DNA of 64,000 nt, from NCBI RefSeq assembly GCF_932526225.1, contig NC_064035.1:17845969-17909968 (forward strand). The letters are read 5' to 3'. This DNA is from Nematostella vectensis (Eukaryota; Cnidaria; Anthozoa; Actiniaria; Edwardsiidae). How positions within the stretch are numbered: position 1 is the stretch's first letter; each line of letters opens with the position of its first letter. Below are positions 15,101-23,131 of the stretch, in pieces. The position numbers and the translations under genes are program-made. The notes under the pieces were generated by a model that saw only the letters and a program-made list of their open reading frames with translations, searched no databases and had not been told where the DNA came from.

Positions 15101-17279
15101 TTCAGGTTACCCTAGCGCCCTTCTCCCTTCAGGTTACCCTAGCGCCCTTCTCCCTTCAGGTTACCCTAGCGCCCTTCTCCCTTCAGGTTACCCTAGCGCC
15201 CTTCTCCCTTCAGGTTCCCCTGACGCCCTTCTCCCTTCAGGTTACCCTAGCGCCCTTCTCCCTTCAGGTTCCCCTGACGCCCTTCTCCCTTCAGGTTCCC
15301 CTAACATTCTTGCCCTGCCCTTCTCCCTTCAGGTCCCCCTAACGCCTTATTCCCTTCAGGTCCCCTAACGCCTTATTCCCTTCAGGTCCCCCTAACGCCT
15401 TAATTCCCTTCAGGTCCCCCTAACGCCGCTGCCCCTTAAGGTCCCCCTTACGCCCTTCTCTCTTCATGTCCCCCTAACGCCCTTGCCCCTTTAGGTGGTC
15501 CCCCTAACGCCGTTGCCCCTTAAAGTCCCTCTAACGCCCTTGCCCCTTAAGGTCCCTCTAACGCCCTATTTCCTTAAGGTCCCCCTAACGCCCTATTCCT
15601 TTTAGGTCCCCCTAATGCCCTCCCCCGTATGTTCTCCGTTGCCCTTCTTTTGCTGGTTACTAATTGTAATGTCACAGAGATGCTGTACAGGCATAAACTT
15701 AATGCGTTTCCTTAGGCTTAGGTCCCCTACTCGTCCATAGATGTATATAAACTTCTTGCTGTATATGGTCCAATTACTCGTCTGTTGTCCCACTTTTGCT
15801 GATAATGGTGTTATTGTCTCAGAGATGCTGTATATCATAATCATTCTCGCGGTAATCGCTGGCATGTTGCTGATTGTCGCCATCATTGGGATTTTTTGTA
15901 TCAGAAGACGTCGCACAACGTATGCTATACATATTTGTTTATATTTATAATTTTCTATTCACTTTTATTGTATGAGTTTGTTGATGACATTGTTAGCCAA
16001 GCCTAGGCTGCGATTGTTTTTAATATCGAAATATCCTTATTTTGGAAAGTATTATTATTCAAAGCCTATAGTATGCTTTAGCTAGAGGCCCGTTCCCAGT
16101 CGTTAAAATAAGTATTTGCCGAAGAAGTTGTTGATCTCTTAAAGTGTACACAGTTCATTAGCATTTTTTGCATTAAGATACCTCACAGTTTGTCACACAT
16201 TTTTGTATTTTATATATATTGATATTTTTCTCTTCCAGTTTGAAGTTTGCTGGTGATTACGAGGATGGCAACAGGGTTGAATCCCGCAAAGTGAAAGTGC
16301 TGCCGCCGTCGCAAGAGGCTTTCCTTCGCGCCATCGAGGAGGGCAGCAGAGGACTGCGAGCATCGCCACTAGTCGAACCTGCAGAAGCCGCCGCCAAGGA
16401 GCTCGAGAAAGTCGAGATAGAGATGAAGGGGCGTGGCGTCCGACACAACCCAGAATTTGGCCATTACAACGTGGCGGCTTTCGATGACATCGAACGGAGG
16501 AGGGTAATGTATTCAAAGGGTAGTAGTCAGGGGGGGTGGGGAATGGGCGCAATTACGGGTGTGGGGGTGGGGGGCATCCCCTGCTCCACGAAATTCGCTT
16601 TCGCGCTTGACGTACAAACAGTGCCAGCAGAAGAATACTAGAATGATGCCGGAGACATCTTTATGGGCTGCTTTTGCACTCGAAGTGTTGTTCGGTCTAA
16701 CATTTCTGCGTGTTTCCCAACAATGCTGACACTGCTTGAACGAGTCGTTTTGTTGTTAACATTCTTGTTGCACCTTCTCGCTGGAATCGCGCGCGTCCAT
16801 CGTGCATCCGTGTTTACAGTCAGTAGTCCCAATATACCGTACCGTGTCATGACCCTGCCCTGACCGTGCCTATATGCAGATCTTGTGATTAAGGTTATTT
16901 TGTAAACAATTTAGGTTGTATAGGTATATATTGGTAGATATATGTGAATCTCCTTGATCATATATAGAACTTTACTTTCATCTAGTGCATCCTTGATCAT
17001 ATATAGAACTTTACTTTCATCTAGTGCAATCACAATTCGTACATTTTTCTACTTCGCGTGTTTTCGCGAGGATTTGGTAACTCTTCATCGGGTTATTCTT
17101 TAGCAGTTTATTGGGTAGCTTTTCACCGGGTAGCTTTTCATCAACTTGCTTTTGATCAACTAGGATCCGACCCTCGGATAACTCTTGGACAAGACCCCGC
17201 AGAATTCAGCAGGACAAAGTTCCCACTACCCAGGCAACTACAGCAACTAACGAAATCGAGAGATAAGAAGACAAAGTAA
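174..17279 (+). CDS. EGF/SEA-domain single-pass membrane protein (5'-partial)
   Basis: Thirteen exons, joined by matching phase: 174-290, 568-687, 1189-1305 (one EGF domain each), 1642-1763, 2911-2978, 4470-4630 (SEA), 11168-11290, 11815-11943 (EGF), 12598-12670 plus 12859-12947 (one EGF split by an intron), 15823-15919 (TM), 16239-16503 (tail) and a less certain 17025-17279. Several EGF modules start D-I-D-E-C or D-R-N-E-C, the calcium-binding type. The SEA domain contains FRPGSVVV, the self-cleavage motif of MUC1-type SEA domains, so I infer cleavage into two subunits that stay associated. The TM exon encodes about 24 hydrophobic residues followed by IRRRRT. The tail is charged and rich in Glu, Lys and Arg. 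Upstream exons lie outside the window. The order EGF-SEA-EGF-TM resembles membrane mucins and EGF-SEA receptors; no specific orthologue is claimed. Four introns are swollen by minisatellites. Confidence 0.85.
851..1121. repeat. Possible foldback/MITE-like element with C/G-run ends
   Basis: Intronic segment bounded by a G-rich run on the left (ccccgggggggggaggggcg) and a complementary C-rich run on the right (cccccccccttctcccggg), with AT-rich sequence between. The arms are imperfect. It could be a decayed terminal-inverted-repeat element or two unrelated homopolymer runs. Confidence 0.35.
1642..4630 (+). other. SEA domain split over three exons (part of the EGF/SEA gene)
   Basis: Exon 1642-1763 encodes the first strand and helix (…[14 protein letters not shown]…). 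Small exon 2911-2978 (68 bp, phase 0 to 2) encodes YDDIYKNSS…CEVLRFR. Exon 4470-4630 opens with [12 protein letters not shown]. The middle exon is needed: without it, 1763 (phase 0) cannot join 4470 (needs phase 2), and the helix before FR is missing. The cleavage bond, Gly-Ser in G-SVVV, lies two residues after the exon junction. Several N-X-S/T sites follow it. Confidence 0.85.
3140..4469 (+). repeat. 57-bp minisatellite abutting the SEA exon acceptor
   Basis: About 23 tandem units by length division, most about 57 bp. Each carries tttcccag/gccagacagtgttgta followed by a pyrimidine-rich stretch. The true junction is tttcccag|gccaggcagtgtggttg, so each unit copies the 3' splice site plus about 14 exon bases. 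Because 57 = 19 codons, long open frames appear on both strands (for example 3542-3868 and 4053-4406, minus); these are artefacts. Confidence 0.95.
5383..5587. mobile_element. 205-bp MITE-like element with perfect 40-bp TIRs
   Basis: The left arm 5383-5422 begins ACCACAGGCTTACCATCC. The right arm 5548-5587 is its exact reverse complement and ends CTGTGGT. The interior is about 125 bp and noncoding. I see no convincing target-site duplication. It lies about 25 bp before the 29-bp minisatellite in the same intron. Superfamily not assigned. Confidence 0.85.
5611..11167 (+). repeat. 29-bp minisatellite, about 190 copies, abutting an EGF exon acceptor
   Basis: The unit contains ttatgattgtcccag followed by acggtaacaatctc. 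Copies are highly uniform; variants (tttgggttgtcccag, tgattgtctaag, tgattgtctcag) are arranged in higher-order blocks. Segments 7729-7956 and 9121-9348 (1392 bp, 48 units apart) encode identical translations, and a block near 5927 recurs near 6507 (20 units apart). The array runs into the real acceptor ttggattacgtttcag|atcgtaac. The minus-strand 75-aa frames inside are repeat artefacts. Confidence 0.97.
12000..12597 (+). repeat. 48-bp minisatellite abutting an EGF exon acceptor
   Basis: About 12 units of 45-48 bp carrying tatcttctacctgtaaagcag/ctttacac. The real acceptor, tatcttctgcctgtattgcag|ctgcctgc at 12598, is nearly identical on the intron side. Since 48 = 16 codons, a 198-aa minus-strand frame with a 16-residue period (…[11 protein letters not shown]…) is open; I treat it as non-genic. 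Confidence 0.95.
13226..15610 (+). repeat. 27-bp minisatellite, about 88 copies, in the intron before the TM exon
   Basis: The unit is cccttctcccttcag/gttaccctagcg with variants. Every unit holds a strong polypyrimidine-CAG acceptor look-alike followed by gtt. A marker variant (ctaccttcagg) recurs at about 13800 and 14473, so a block of about 25 units was duplicated. Units degenerate toward 15600. The plus-strand frame 13258-13791 (9-residue period VPLTPFSLQ) results from 27 = 9 codons and is not in a usable exon phase. Confidence 0.95.
15640..15840 (+). repeat. Two-copy duplication of the TM exon acceptor
   Basis: The region 15641-15690 (gcccttcttttgctggtta … cacagagatgctgta) resembles 15787-15832 (cccacttttgctgataatgg … ctcagagatgctgta). 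The second copy contains the real acceptor at 15822 and the start of the TM exon; the first is a diverged copy of the same junction. Confidence 0.7.
17025..17279 (+). CDS. Possible terminal exon of the EGF/SEA gene
   Basis: Exon 16239-16503 ends in phase 0 at AGG|gtaatg, so a further exon is required. An acceptor, tttcatctag, at 17015-17024 opens a phase-0 frame of 84 codons ending at TAA 17277-17279. Its C-terminus is basic and Gln-rich. A 38-bp block carrying this acceptor is duplicated just upstream (about 16947-16984). The alternative acceptor at 17163 would add only five codons before a stop. No homology is recognised, so this is tentative. Confidence 0.4.
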   Translation, partial: CNHNSYIFLLRVFSRGFGNSSSGYSLAVYWVAFHRVAFHQLAFDQLGSDPRITLGQDPAEFSRTKFPLPRQLQQLTKSRDKKTK

Positions 17280-17589
17280 AGAAATCATGTTATTTATTTT
17301 TGTAATTGGTATATAAGAGGTCAGTGTCGGTATTAGAGGTATCTGTTTTGAACAGGTGTCTAGACTGTCTTGGTGGACTTGGTAAATGTGTAATACAATC
17401 ATGACTGTAGCATAAGAATCAGTATCACACTAACTTTATTAATAATTGAGTGATAAATACGTTTATTATAAACGACTAATTCGTCTATTGTAGTCACGTG
17501 ATTATCTCTATGTTATGGATATGTTATGGAATAGACGCCATCCCTTTATTCCTCCGTCCGTGTTCCCATGCGCTCTTCGCGCTAATTGT

Positions 17590-19694
17590 CTATTTGCAAC
17601 ACGCTGGGGCACAAGAAGGCATGCATACTGGCATTGGTGGTGGGGGTGGTGGAGGGTAGTAGACAACCGGTGGGGGTGGTGGTGGGGAGCAGCATGGCAT
17701 GGGGCAGATCTTCATACAGTGATGGATACAGATCGGTGGGCATTGAGGAGCGGGTGGAGCTGGTGCTCCGGGTGATCCGGGGCAGCCAGGAGATCCGGGG
17801 GGTCCCATCGGGCCCATAGGGCCCATACATCCGGGAAGTCCACGGCATCCAGGAGATCCGGGTGGTCCCATGCATCCTGGGGGTCCTGGTGGTCCGGGGA
17901 TCATTGCTGGTGGGGGTGGTGGTGGAGCACAGCACATCACTGGTGGGGGTGGGGGTGGGGGTGGTGGTGCCATGCAGCACATAGGAGTGCACGCTGGTGC
18001 GCATGACATCGGGCAGCTCATCCCGCATGGATTAGCGTCACGTTTTTGCATAACTGAAAAGAAAGGGTAGCATGGAATATGGGTGCGTTCACTGACCCTG
18101 GAATGAATCCCAGAAAGCACAAGAGATGTATATTTAGAGCACAAGCGATAAAATACTCAGAGAACAATCAAGAGGGGGTGGTAGGCGCGGGGCGTAGCTA
18201 AGGGGGGGGGGGGGGGGTAGGCACGCGGTAATTTAAATAGCCATACTGAATTTTTCAAAAGTCTCTATTTTTATCTGCTCTACGCGCCTAACAGTACGTC
18301 AAAACCATTTTTATTAACTGTACTAAAAGGAGAGAGTCGGGGGGTCGTCCTGGGACCAGGGAAAACTCGGTAGCGAGATCGTGTCTTTTGTCAAACGAAT
18401 CTAGAGCTTGTTTTATAGCGGTGGTTATGTTACCTGCGTCGTCTTCTACTTCTCGTTGTACTTTTACTACTTTGCCGTGATACATGTACGCCTCTGTTAC
18501 TGTCGTCAGTCCATGCAGTACAAGAGACAAACAATCAGTACTTTTGTAATTAATTCTGGTCACTAGCTCTACGCTGGTTGGCTGCATTAGTTGTGTTCGA
18601 CCGAGACACGAATTTTAGCAGTCTAGAATCGACGAGATTGGCTCTGAGGTCCTTTTTCTTGTTTTGAGGAGTGTTGGTTCATCTTCAGAAATGTTTTTAA
18701 TCAAAATTAGTTTGGCTGGCCTTTCAAGGTTCCCGAAATTGTATGATTAAAGTGCTGCTGGAGGGAAAGAAATCACCGTCTTGGCCAAAATATATAGTAT
18801 TGGAGAATTACTTTCCGGAGAGGGGCGTAAGGGGTAGTGGGGGGGGGGGGGGGGGGGTGCGAAAACCGTAAAGAAAAACGCACAGAAAATAGACAAAAAC
18901 CGTCAAAATAAGTGAATAATCGTAAACCGCGCAGTCTAGAGAAACCGCAATACCGCGGAATAAAATAAGAATAACCGCGGCAGATTTTTAAGGCAAAACC
19001 GCATCAGCGCAAACCCTTCCAGCCCCCTCTTTACGGAAAAACAATTTTAATCCCTTGAAACCAGAAATTAAGGACCTGTTTTCGCTACTTTCTTGAAACA
19101 TCAAACTCCCTAGACCCCTCGCTTAAATGTTTAGACGAGATATGGAGCTATGCAGGGGATACTCTTAGTCACACTTCGAGCATCCCTGAAATAACAGAAA
19201 TTGTCGTCTTTCAAGAGTACTTCTTCTTCCATCAACCCCCTCCCAATATTAAAAAAATATATAAGGAAATGATCGGTAGGGGCTCGATTAAAGATTAAAA
19301 TTTGAATGTCATCTCAAATAGCCGAGAAAATAGACCTAGGTTTCGACAAACGCCATGGGCCCGCGATACCCTTCACAGGTCAGCGACGTAGGTGTTTGAC
19401 GGCCGCGATTAGTTTTTTTTTTATCTGTAATAAAAGATCTTTATTTTTTTCCGAAAAGTAAGCCTCCGGTAATATATATTTGACTCAAAACAGTGATCTT
19501 CAGCAATACTTTAATCTAATTAAAAAACACTGGCGTATAAAATTGTTCTTAAAAGGACCTCGCGATAAAAAGGAAATGACAAATTGCGTGATGCGACTTG
19601 CTTGATACACTATATGACATATTTGCATACCTTTTTTGGCCTGGGTCGTGGCTAGATAGAGAGCTACACACAACAGTGTGATCTTGAACGCCAT
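17590..19694 (-). CDS. Minicollagen A (nematocyst capsule protein)
   Basis: Exon 1 is 19694-19631 and exon 2 is 18053-17590 (phase 1), giving 175 aa. Order: signal peptide [19 protein letters not shown]; short propeptide ending in K-R; N-terminal cysteine-rich domain ([18 protein letters not shown], pattern CX3CX3CX3CX3CC); two polyproline blocks; 15 Gly-X-Y triplets with cysteines inside (GCM, GCR, GCP); C-terminal CRD ([18 protein letters not shown]); polyproline; and a half-[13 protein letters not shown]. Minicollagens trimerise in the Golgi-derived capsule vesicle, and CRD disulfide reshuffling hardens the capsule wall. An acceptor just before the ATG (ctcttcag|aaaATG) implies a 5'-UTR exon, probably ending at donor 20024. 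It is transcribed away from paralogue B. Confidence 0.95.
18201..18857. repeat. Two poly-G runs in the minicollagen A intron
   Basis: G runs of about 17-19 bases at about 18201-18219 and 18838-18857, flanking the unidentified ORF. They are simple-sequence tracts and possible assembly trouble spots. Confidence 0.7.
18288..18587 (-). CDS. Unidentified 99-codon ORF inside the minicollagen A intron
   Basis: Intronless frame [18 protein letters not shown]… on the same strand as minicollagen A, entirely within its 1.6-kb intron. Composition is not repetitive and looks protein-like up to about residue 75. I do not recognise a family. It may be a nested gene, a retrocopy fragment, an alternative exon, or chance. 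No clear promoter or poly(A) signal was identified. Confidence 0.25.
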   Translation of the reverse strand: MQPTSVELVTRINYKSTDCLSLVLHGLTTVTEAYMYHGKVVKVQREVEDDAGNITTAIKQALDSFDKRHDLATEFSLVPGRPPDSLLLVQLIKMVLTYC

Positions 19695-20023
19695 TTTCTG
19701 AAGAGTTAATAAACCAACGAAATCATTCATTACCCTTTTAGTTTTGACTAAGCTCTTTTCGTTATTGTGTTTTTGTTTTTTGTTTTTTTGTTATGCATTT
19801 TTTAGACTATCATATATCATAGATTGAATATTTCAATTCCATCCTTGCCCTATTTTCATTGACAACAATAAGACTACTCTTGTTTAAAATAATCAATTAA
19901 GATAAATAGCTGATTAAGTGCCGCACTACTGAGTTAGGCTACCATACAAAAGATTCTGATGTATCAAAACGTTTAGAATGAATTCGTTATCCAAGCGACT
20001 TGTTTAGTAAAAATTCACATTAC

Positions 20024-20552
20024 CTGGTAGAGTTGTCCGAGGTCTTGCTTTGTCTAGAACATTAGCAAAGTCTCAACTGGTCCAATACAAGCAGATGATA
20101 AATTATTCAAGACATCGACCAAGATGTGATCCGGAAACTCTGACAATAGCTGTCTTGCGTTAAGTTTGACGTAGGAATTCATTATATTCTTCAAGACGAT
20201 TGGCTAAAAAAAACACCAAACCAAACCTAGCACATCTAGCATCTTATTTCTTAGTTACATCTCTTTTTCTTATTTTGTGCGCTTTAAATTGGAGGATATT
20301 TGATACTGGTTTAATTTTGGTGTTAGGGTAAAGAAAGGTAAAGAAATGTTTCGAACATTAACAGGGGGGCGCCCCTACCTGTTCGACCGAATGAACCAAA
20401 AGGCAGCCCGTCCAATCGGAGAGCTCTATTTCTTTTAGCTTCTTTGATGATATAATGCAGGAAAGGGCGTGTTAATAATTCATCGACTCACTAGGACTAT
20501 CACTGCCAACCATCACTGCCAACACGTTTTCGACCGGACAATCTTCATAAAG
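20024..20552. promoter_or_regulatory. Candidate shared promoter of the two minicollagens, with 5'-UTR exon ends
   Basis: Plus strand: CCAATCG at 20412-20418, TATAATG at 20451-20457, then a UTR exon ending at donor 20552 (aaag|gtaagt), which pairs with the acceptor just before minicollagen B's ATG. Minus strand: CCAATCG (reverse of 20197-20203), TATAATG (reverse of 20180-20186), then a UTR exon ending at donor 20024 (accag|gtaatg), which pairs with the acceptor before minicollagen A's ATG. Inferred start sites are near 20150 and 20480. Confidence 0.55.
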
Positions 20553-21452
20553 GTAAGTGTTGTATTTATGTACTTTTAAAACAAGGAAATAATAGCAGGG
20601 CTGGCTTATATAATAAATGTTGACGTTCAAAATGTGGATTCATAATTAATACTGGGTGAAAAAGTTGTCGTTTAGTCACAGGTCGACATGTCAAAAATTC
20701 TTCCATGTAAGAATAACTGAAAAAAAAAAAACATCTTTCACGTGAGTCTTCAAGTAGTTTTTACTCATCCGTGGAATTACTTGTCACTTCTAGAGAGGGC
20801 AAAGCTTACCCAGTAACAAAAAATACGCACTACGAAATGCGAATGGTCTCTTTGTAAAGCAAAAGTTTAAAAAAATGGTTCAAGATATTCATATTTTTGC
20901 AATCAAAGTTTTTTTTCTGAAAGTTTATTATTTATTCTTTTTATGTCCACTATTTTCTAAATAAAAGAGCATGTTTGTTTTCATTTTAATGAATACAATG
21001 AAAAAGAAACCACTTTCGCGGTGTATTTTTGAGAGCGCTTATGAAAACGGTGTCTCTTATGATTCTATTATTATCATTTTTATTGGACAACACGCTTGTC
21101 TTCAGCGTGTTGTGTTAAGAGTTGGTGTATTAAACGCAATTTTCATGTTTTTTTCTATTTTAAAGCATAGAGCAGGTCAGAGCAGTGATCGCTGGTGTTA
21201 TAGTGAAAAGTCCTCTTATCATTATTTATTGAAAGATTCACATATTGGGTCTGTCCCTTAACGTGTGAACTAGTGAACTTCTGACATGTCAAAGTTCGAT
21301 GGTTGACGACGATTGTATCCTATGACTGAAAATATTCCAGTAGAATAGCAACATTGATTGGCAAACTTGTTCACATGATCCATCAGGATTATTCCATATA
21401 CCCATATTAATTTATAGCGTATTTTGTAGGTCATGGCATTCTTTATTTTCAG

Positions 21453-22157
21453 ATGGATTTTAGAATTCTGCTTGCAAGCTGCATTATAGCAGTGGCATAC
21501 GCCACACCGAAGACAGGTGAGTAAAAAAGTCTGGTTTCGTCTTCGTTTTACTATTTGAACATCATACCTAGTTAGACGATAAGCGTCTTAACTCCGGGGC
21601 AACAATTTTTCTTCATATTTGGGATCTTTTTGCTCTTAAAATTCCAACAGATTTTGTGTTATAAAAAATGTAGTTAGATCTTTGTATATCTCAAACGGGT
21701 TGTTATAAAATATATGTTGTAACCGTGTTTTTTTTTTCTAGAAGAAAAGAGGAGCGCTAATCCATGTGGGATGAGCTGTCCTATGTCATGCGCACCAACC
21801 TGCTCACCGTCATGTTGTATGGCCTCACCACCCCCACCAGCAATGATCCCCGGACCTCCCGGACCCCCAGGGTGCATGGGACCCCCCGGATCTCCCGGAT
21901 GTATGGGACTTCCCGGATGTATGGGCCCTATGGGCCCGATGGGACCCCCCGGATCTCCTGGCTGCCCCGGATTACCCGGAGCACCTGCTCCACCCGCTCC
22001 TCAATGCCCACCGATCTGTATCCATCACTGTATGAAGATCTGCCCCATGCCATGCTGCTCCCCACCACCACCCCCACCGGTTATCTACTACCCTCCACCA
22101 CCCCCACCGATGCCTGTATGCATGCCGTCTTGTGCACCTGCGTGCTGTGGAAAGTAG
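21453..22157 (+). CDS. Minicollagen B (nematocyst capsule protein)
   Basis: Exon 1 is 21453-21516 and exon 2 is 21742-22157 (phase 1), giving 159 aa. Signal peptide [17 protein letters not shown]; propeptide ending [25 protein letters not shown]; one short polyproline block; 15 Gly-X-Y triplets with cysteines in the helix (GCM three times, GCP once); [22 protein letters not shown], identical to A; polyproline; half-[13 protein letters not shown] then GK. It is shorter than A mainly because a second PPPPPP…MCC block before the collagen is missing. The ATG directly follows an acceptor (tattttcag|ATG). A poly(A) signal AATAAA lies at 22268-22273. Same gene structure and phase as A, so the pair arose by inverted duplication. 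Confidence 0.95.
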
Positions 22158-23131
22158 GGAGGTCCCTGTGTGATACGCTGAATATTCGACTAGAGCCCTA
22201 CCTTTAGCGACTCAATACCTATGAAAGATATCGGTTGAGATCTCATCTTCTTATGTACAGTAAATGTAATAAAAGAATATGCAAAACTGACGTTGTACCA
22301 TTGTATCATACGAGCCGCACGGAAGGTCCGATTCCAACCATGTAACTAGCTTTTTGCTTCATTATTTTGGAAAAGATTAACAATCGGTATTTTTGGAAGA
22401 TAAAATTATATGTGACATTTAAACCGACCGCGCTATAAAATAAATAGGGACGCCCCCCTTTCACACCTCGAGAAGTTTGACATCAGAACCAACATGGCGG
22501 ACTAACCGTTAGGCAGAACGATAGAAACAAAATTGCATAATAAAACTCTGAATGCGTCTTTTAAAACCCAAATAACTTCCTTATCTTTCTCAACTTAATG
22601 TTTCTTTCTACCTTTGCTAGTTTATATGGAACCAAATATTCGATTTCGATAAAAAAATCTGATACGTCTTGACAGCTCGACGGCTGAGCGACAACTGAAA
22701 AGCACGCTCCTTTTATAGCTCGGTTTCGCGTTTAAGCTAGATTATTCTTCTAAAGACAACATAAGATATCAATAGCCTCTCGGAGTTAGATAAATGTATT
22801 TTTATACAGCTAACAGTGCTTCGCGCCCCCTCATTGGTTGATGCATTGATTGGTGCTAAGAAACAACGCAACAGACCCCTATCTGCCTTCCGCCGTACGA
22901 TAACTTATGGAGCCTCGCTTTTAGGCCATAAAGCGATAGGAAGTTATTGGCTCTATAATTTCCCAGGTTCCCGTAAGGCCTGCAAATTTGGCAATCAGAT
23001 AATCAGAAGTCGCGCGCACGTTTAGAATGACGTCAAGCCCGGCGCGCGAGAGAGGCAATCCATTATGACACAAATCGAGTGTTCCATTTACATTTCTAAT
23101 TTACAGCATCTTGGCTAATCTTAAAGCCAAG
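22158..23131. other. Intergenic: minicollagen B 3' end and upstream of the QRICH2-like gene
   Basis: Contains the AATAAA at 22268. The rest is AT-rich with no convincing coding frame. The frame at 22816-23025 has no recognisable domain and is probably chance. The sequence ttacag at 23101-23106, shortly before the ATG, could be a 5'-UTR acceptor. Confidence 0.5.

Noticed and set aside
17582-18070. Other-frame ORFs across the minicollagen A exon
   Set aside because: Shadows of the GC-rich collagen exon; only the minus frame carries the cysteine pattern and splice signals.
21764-22207. 147-aa ORF overlapping minicollagen B
   Set aside because: Frame-shifted shadow of the minicollagen exon, without family motifs.
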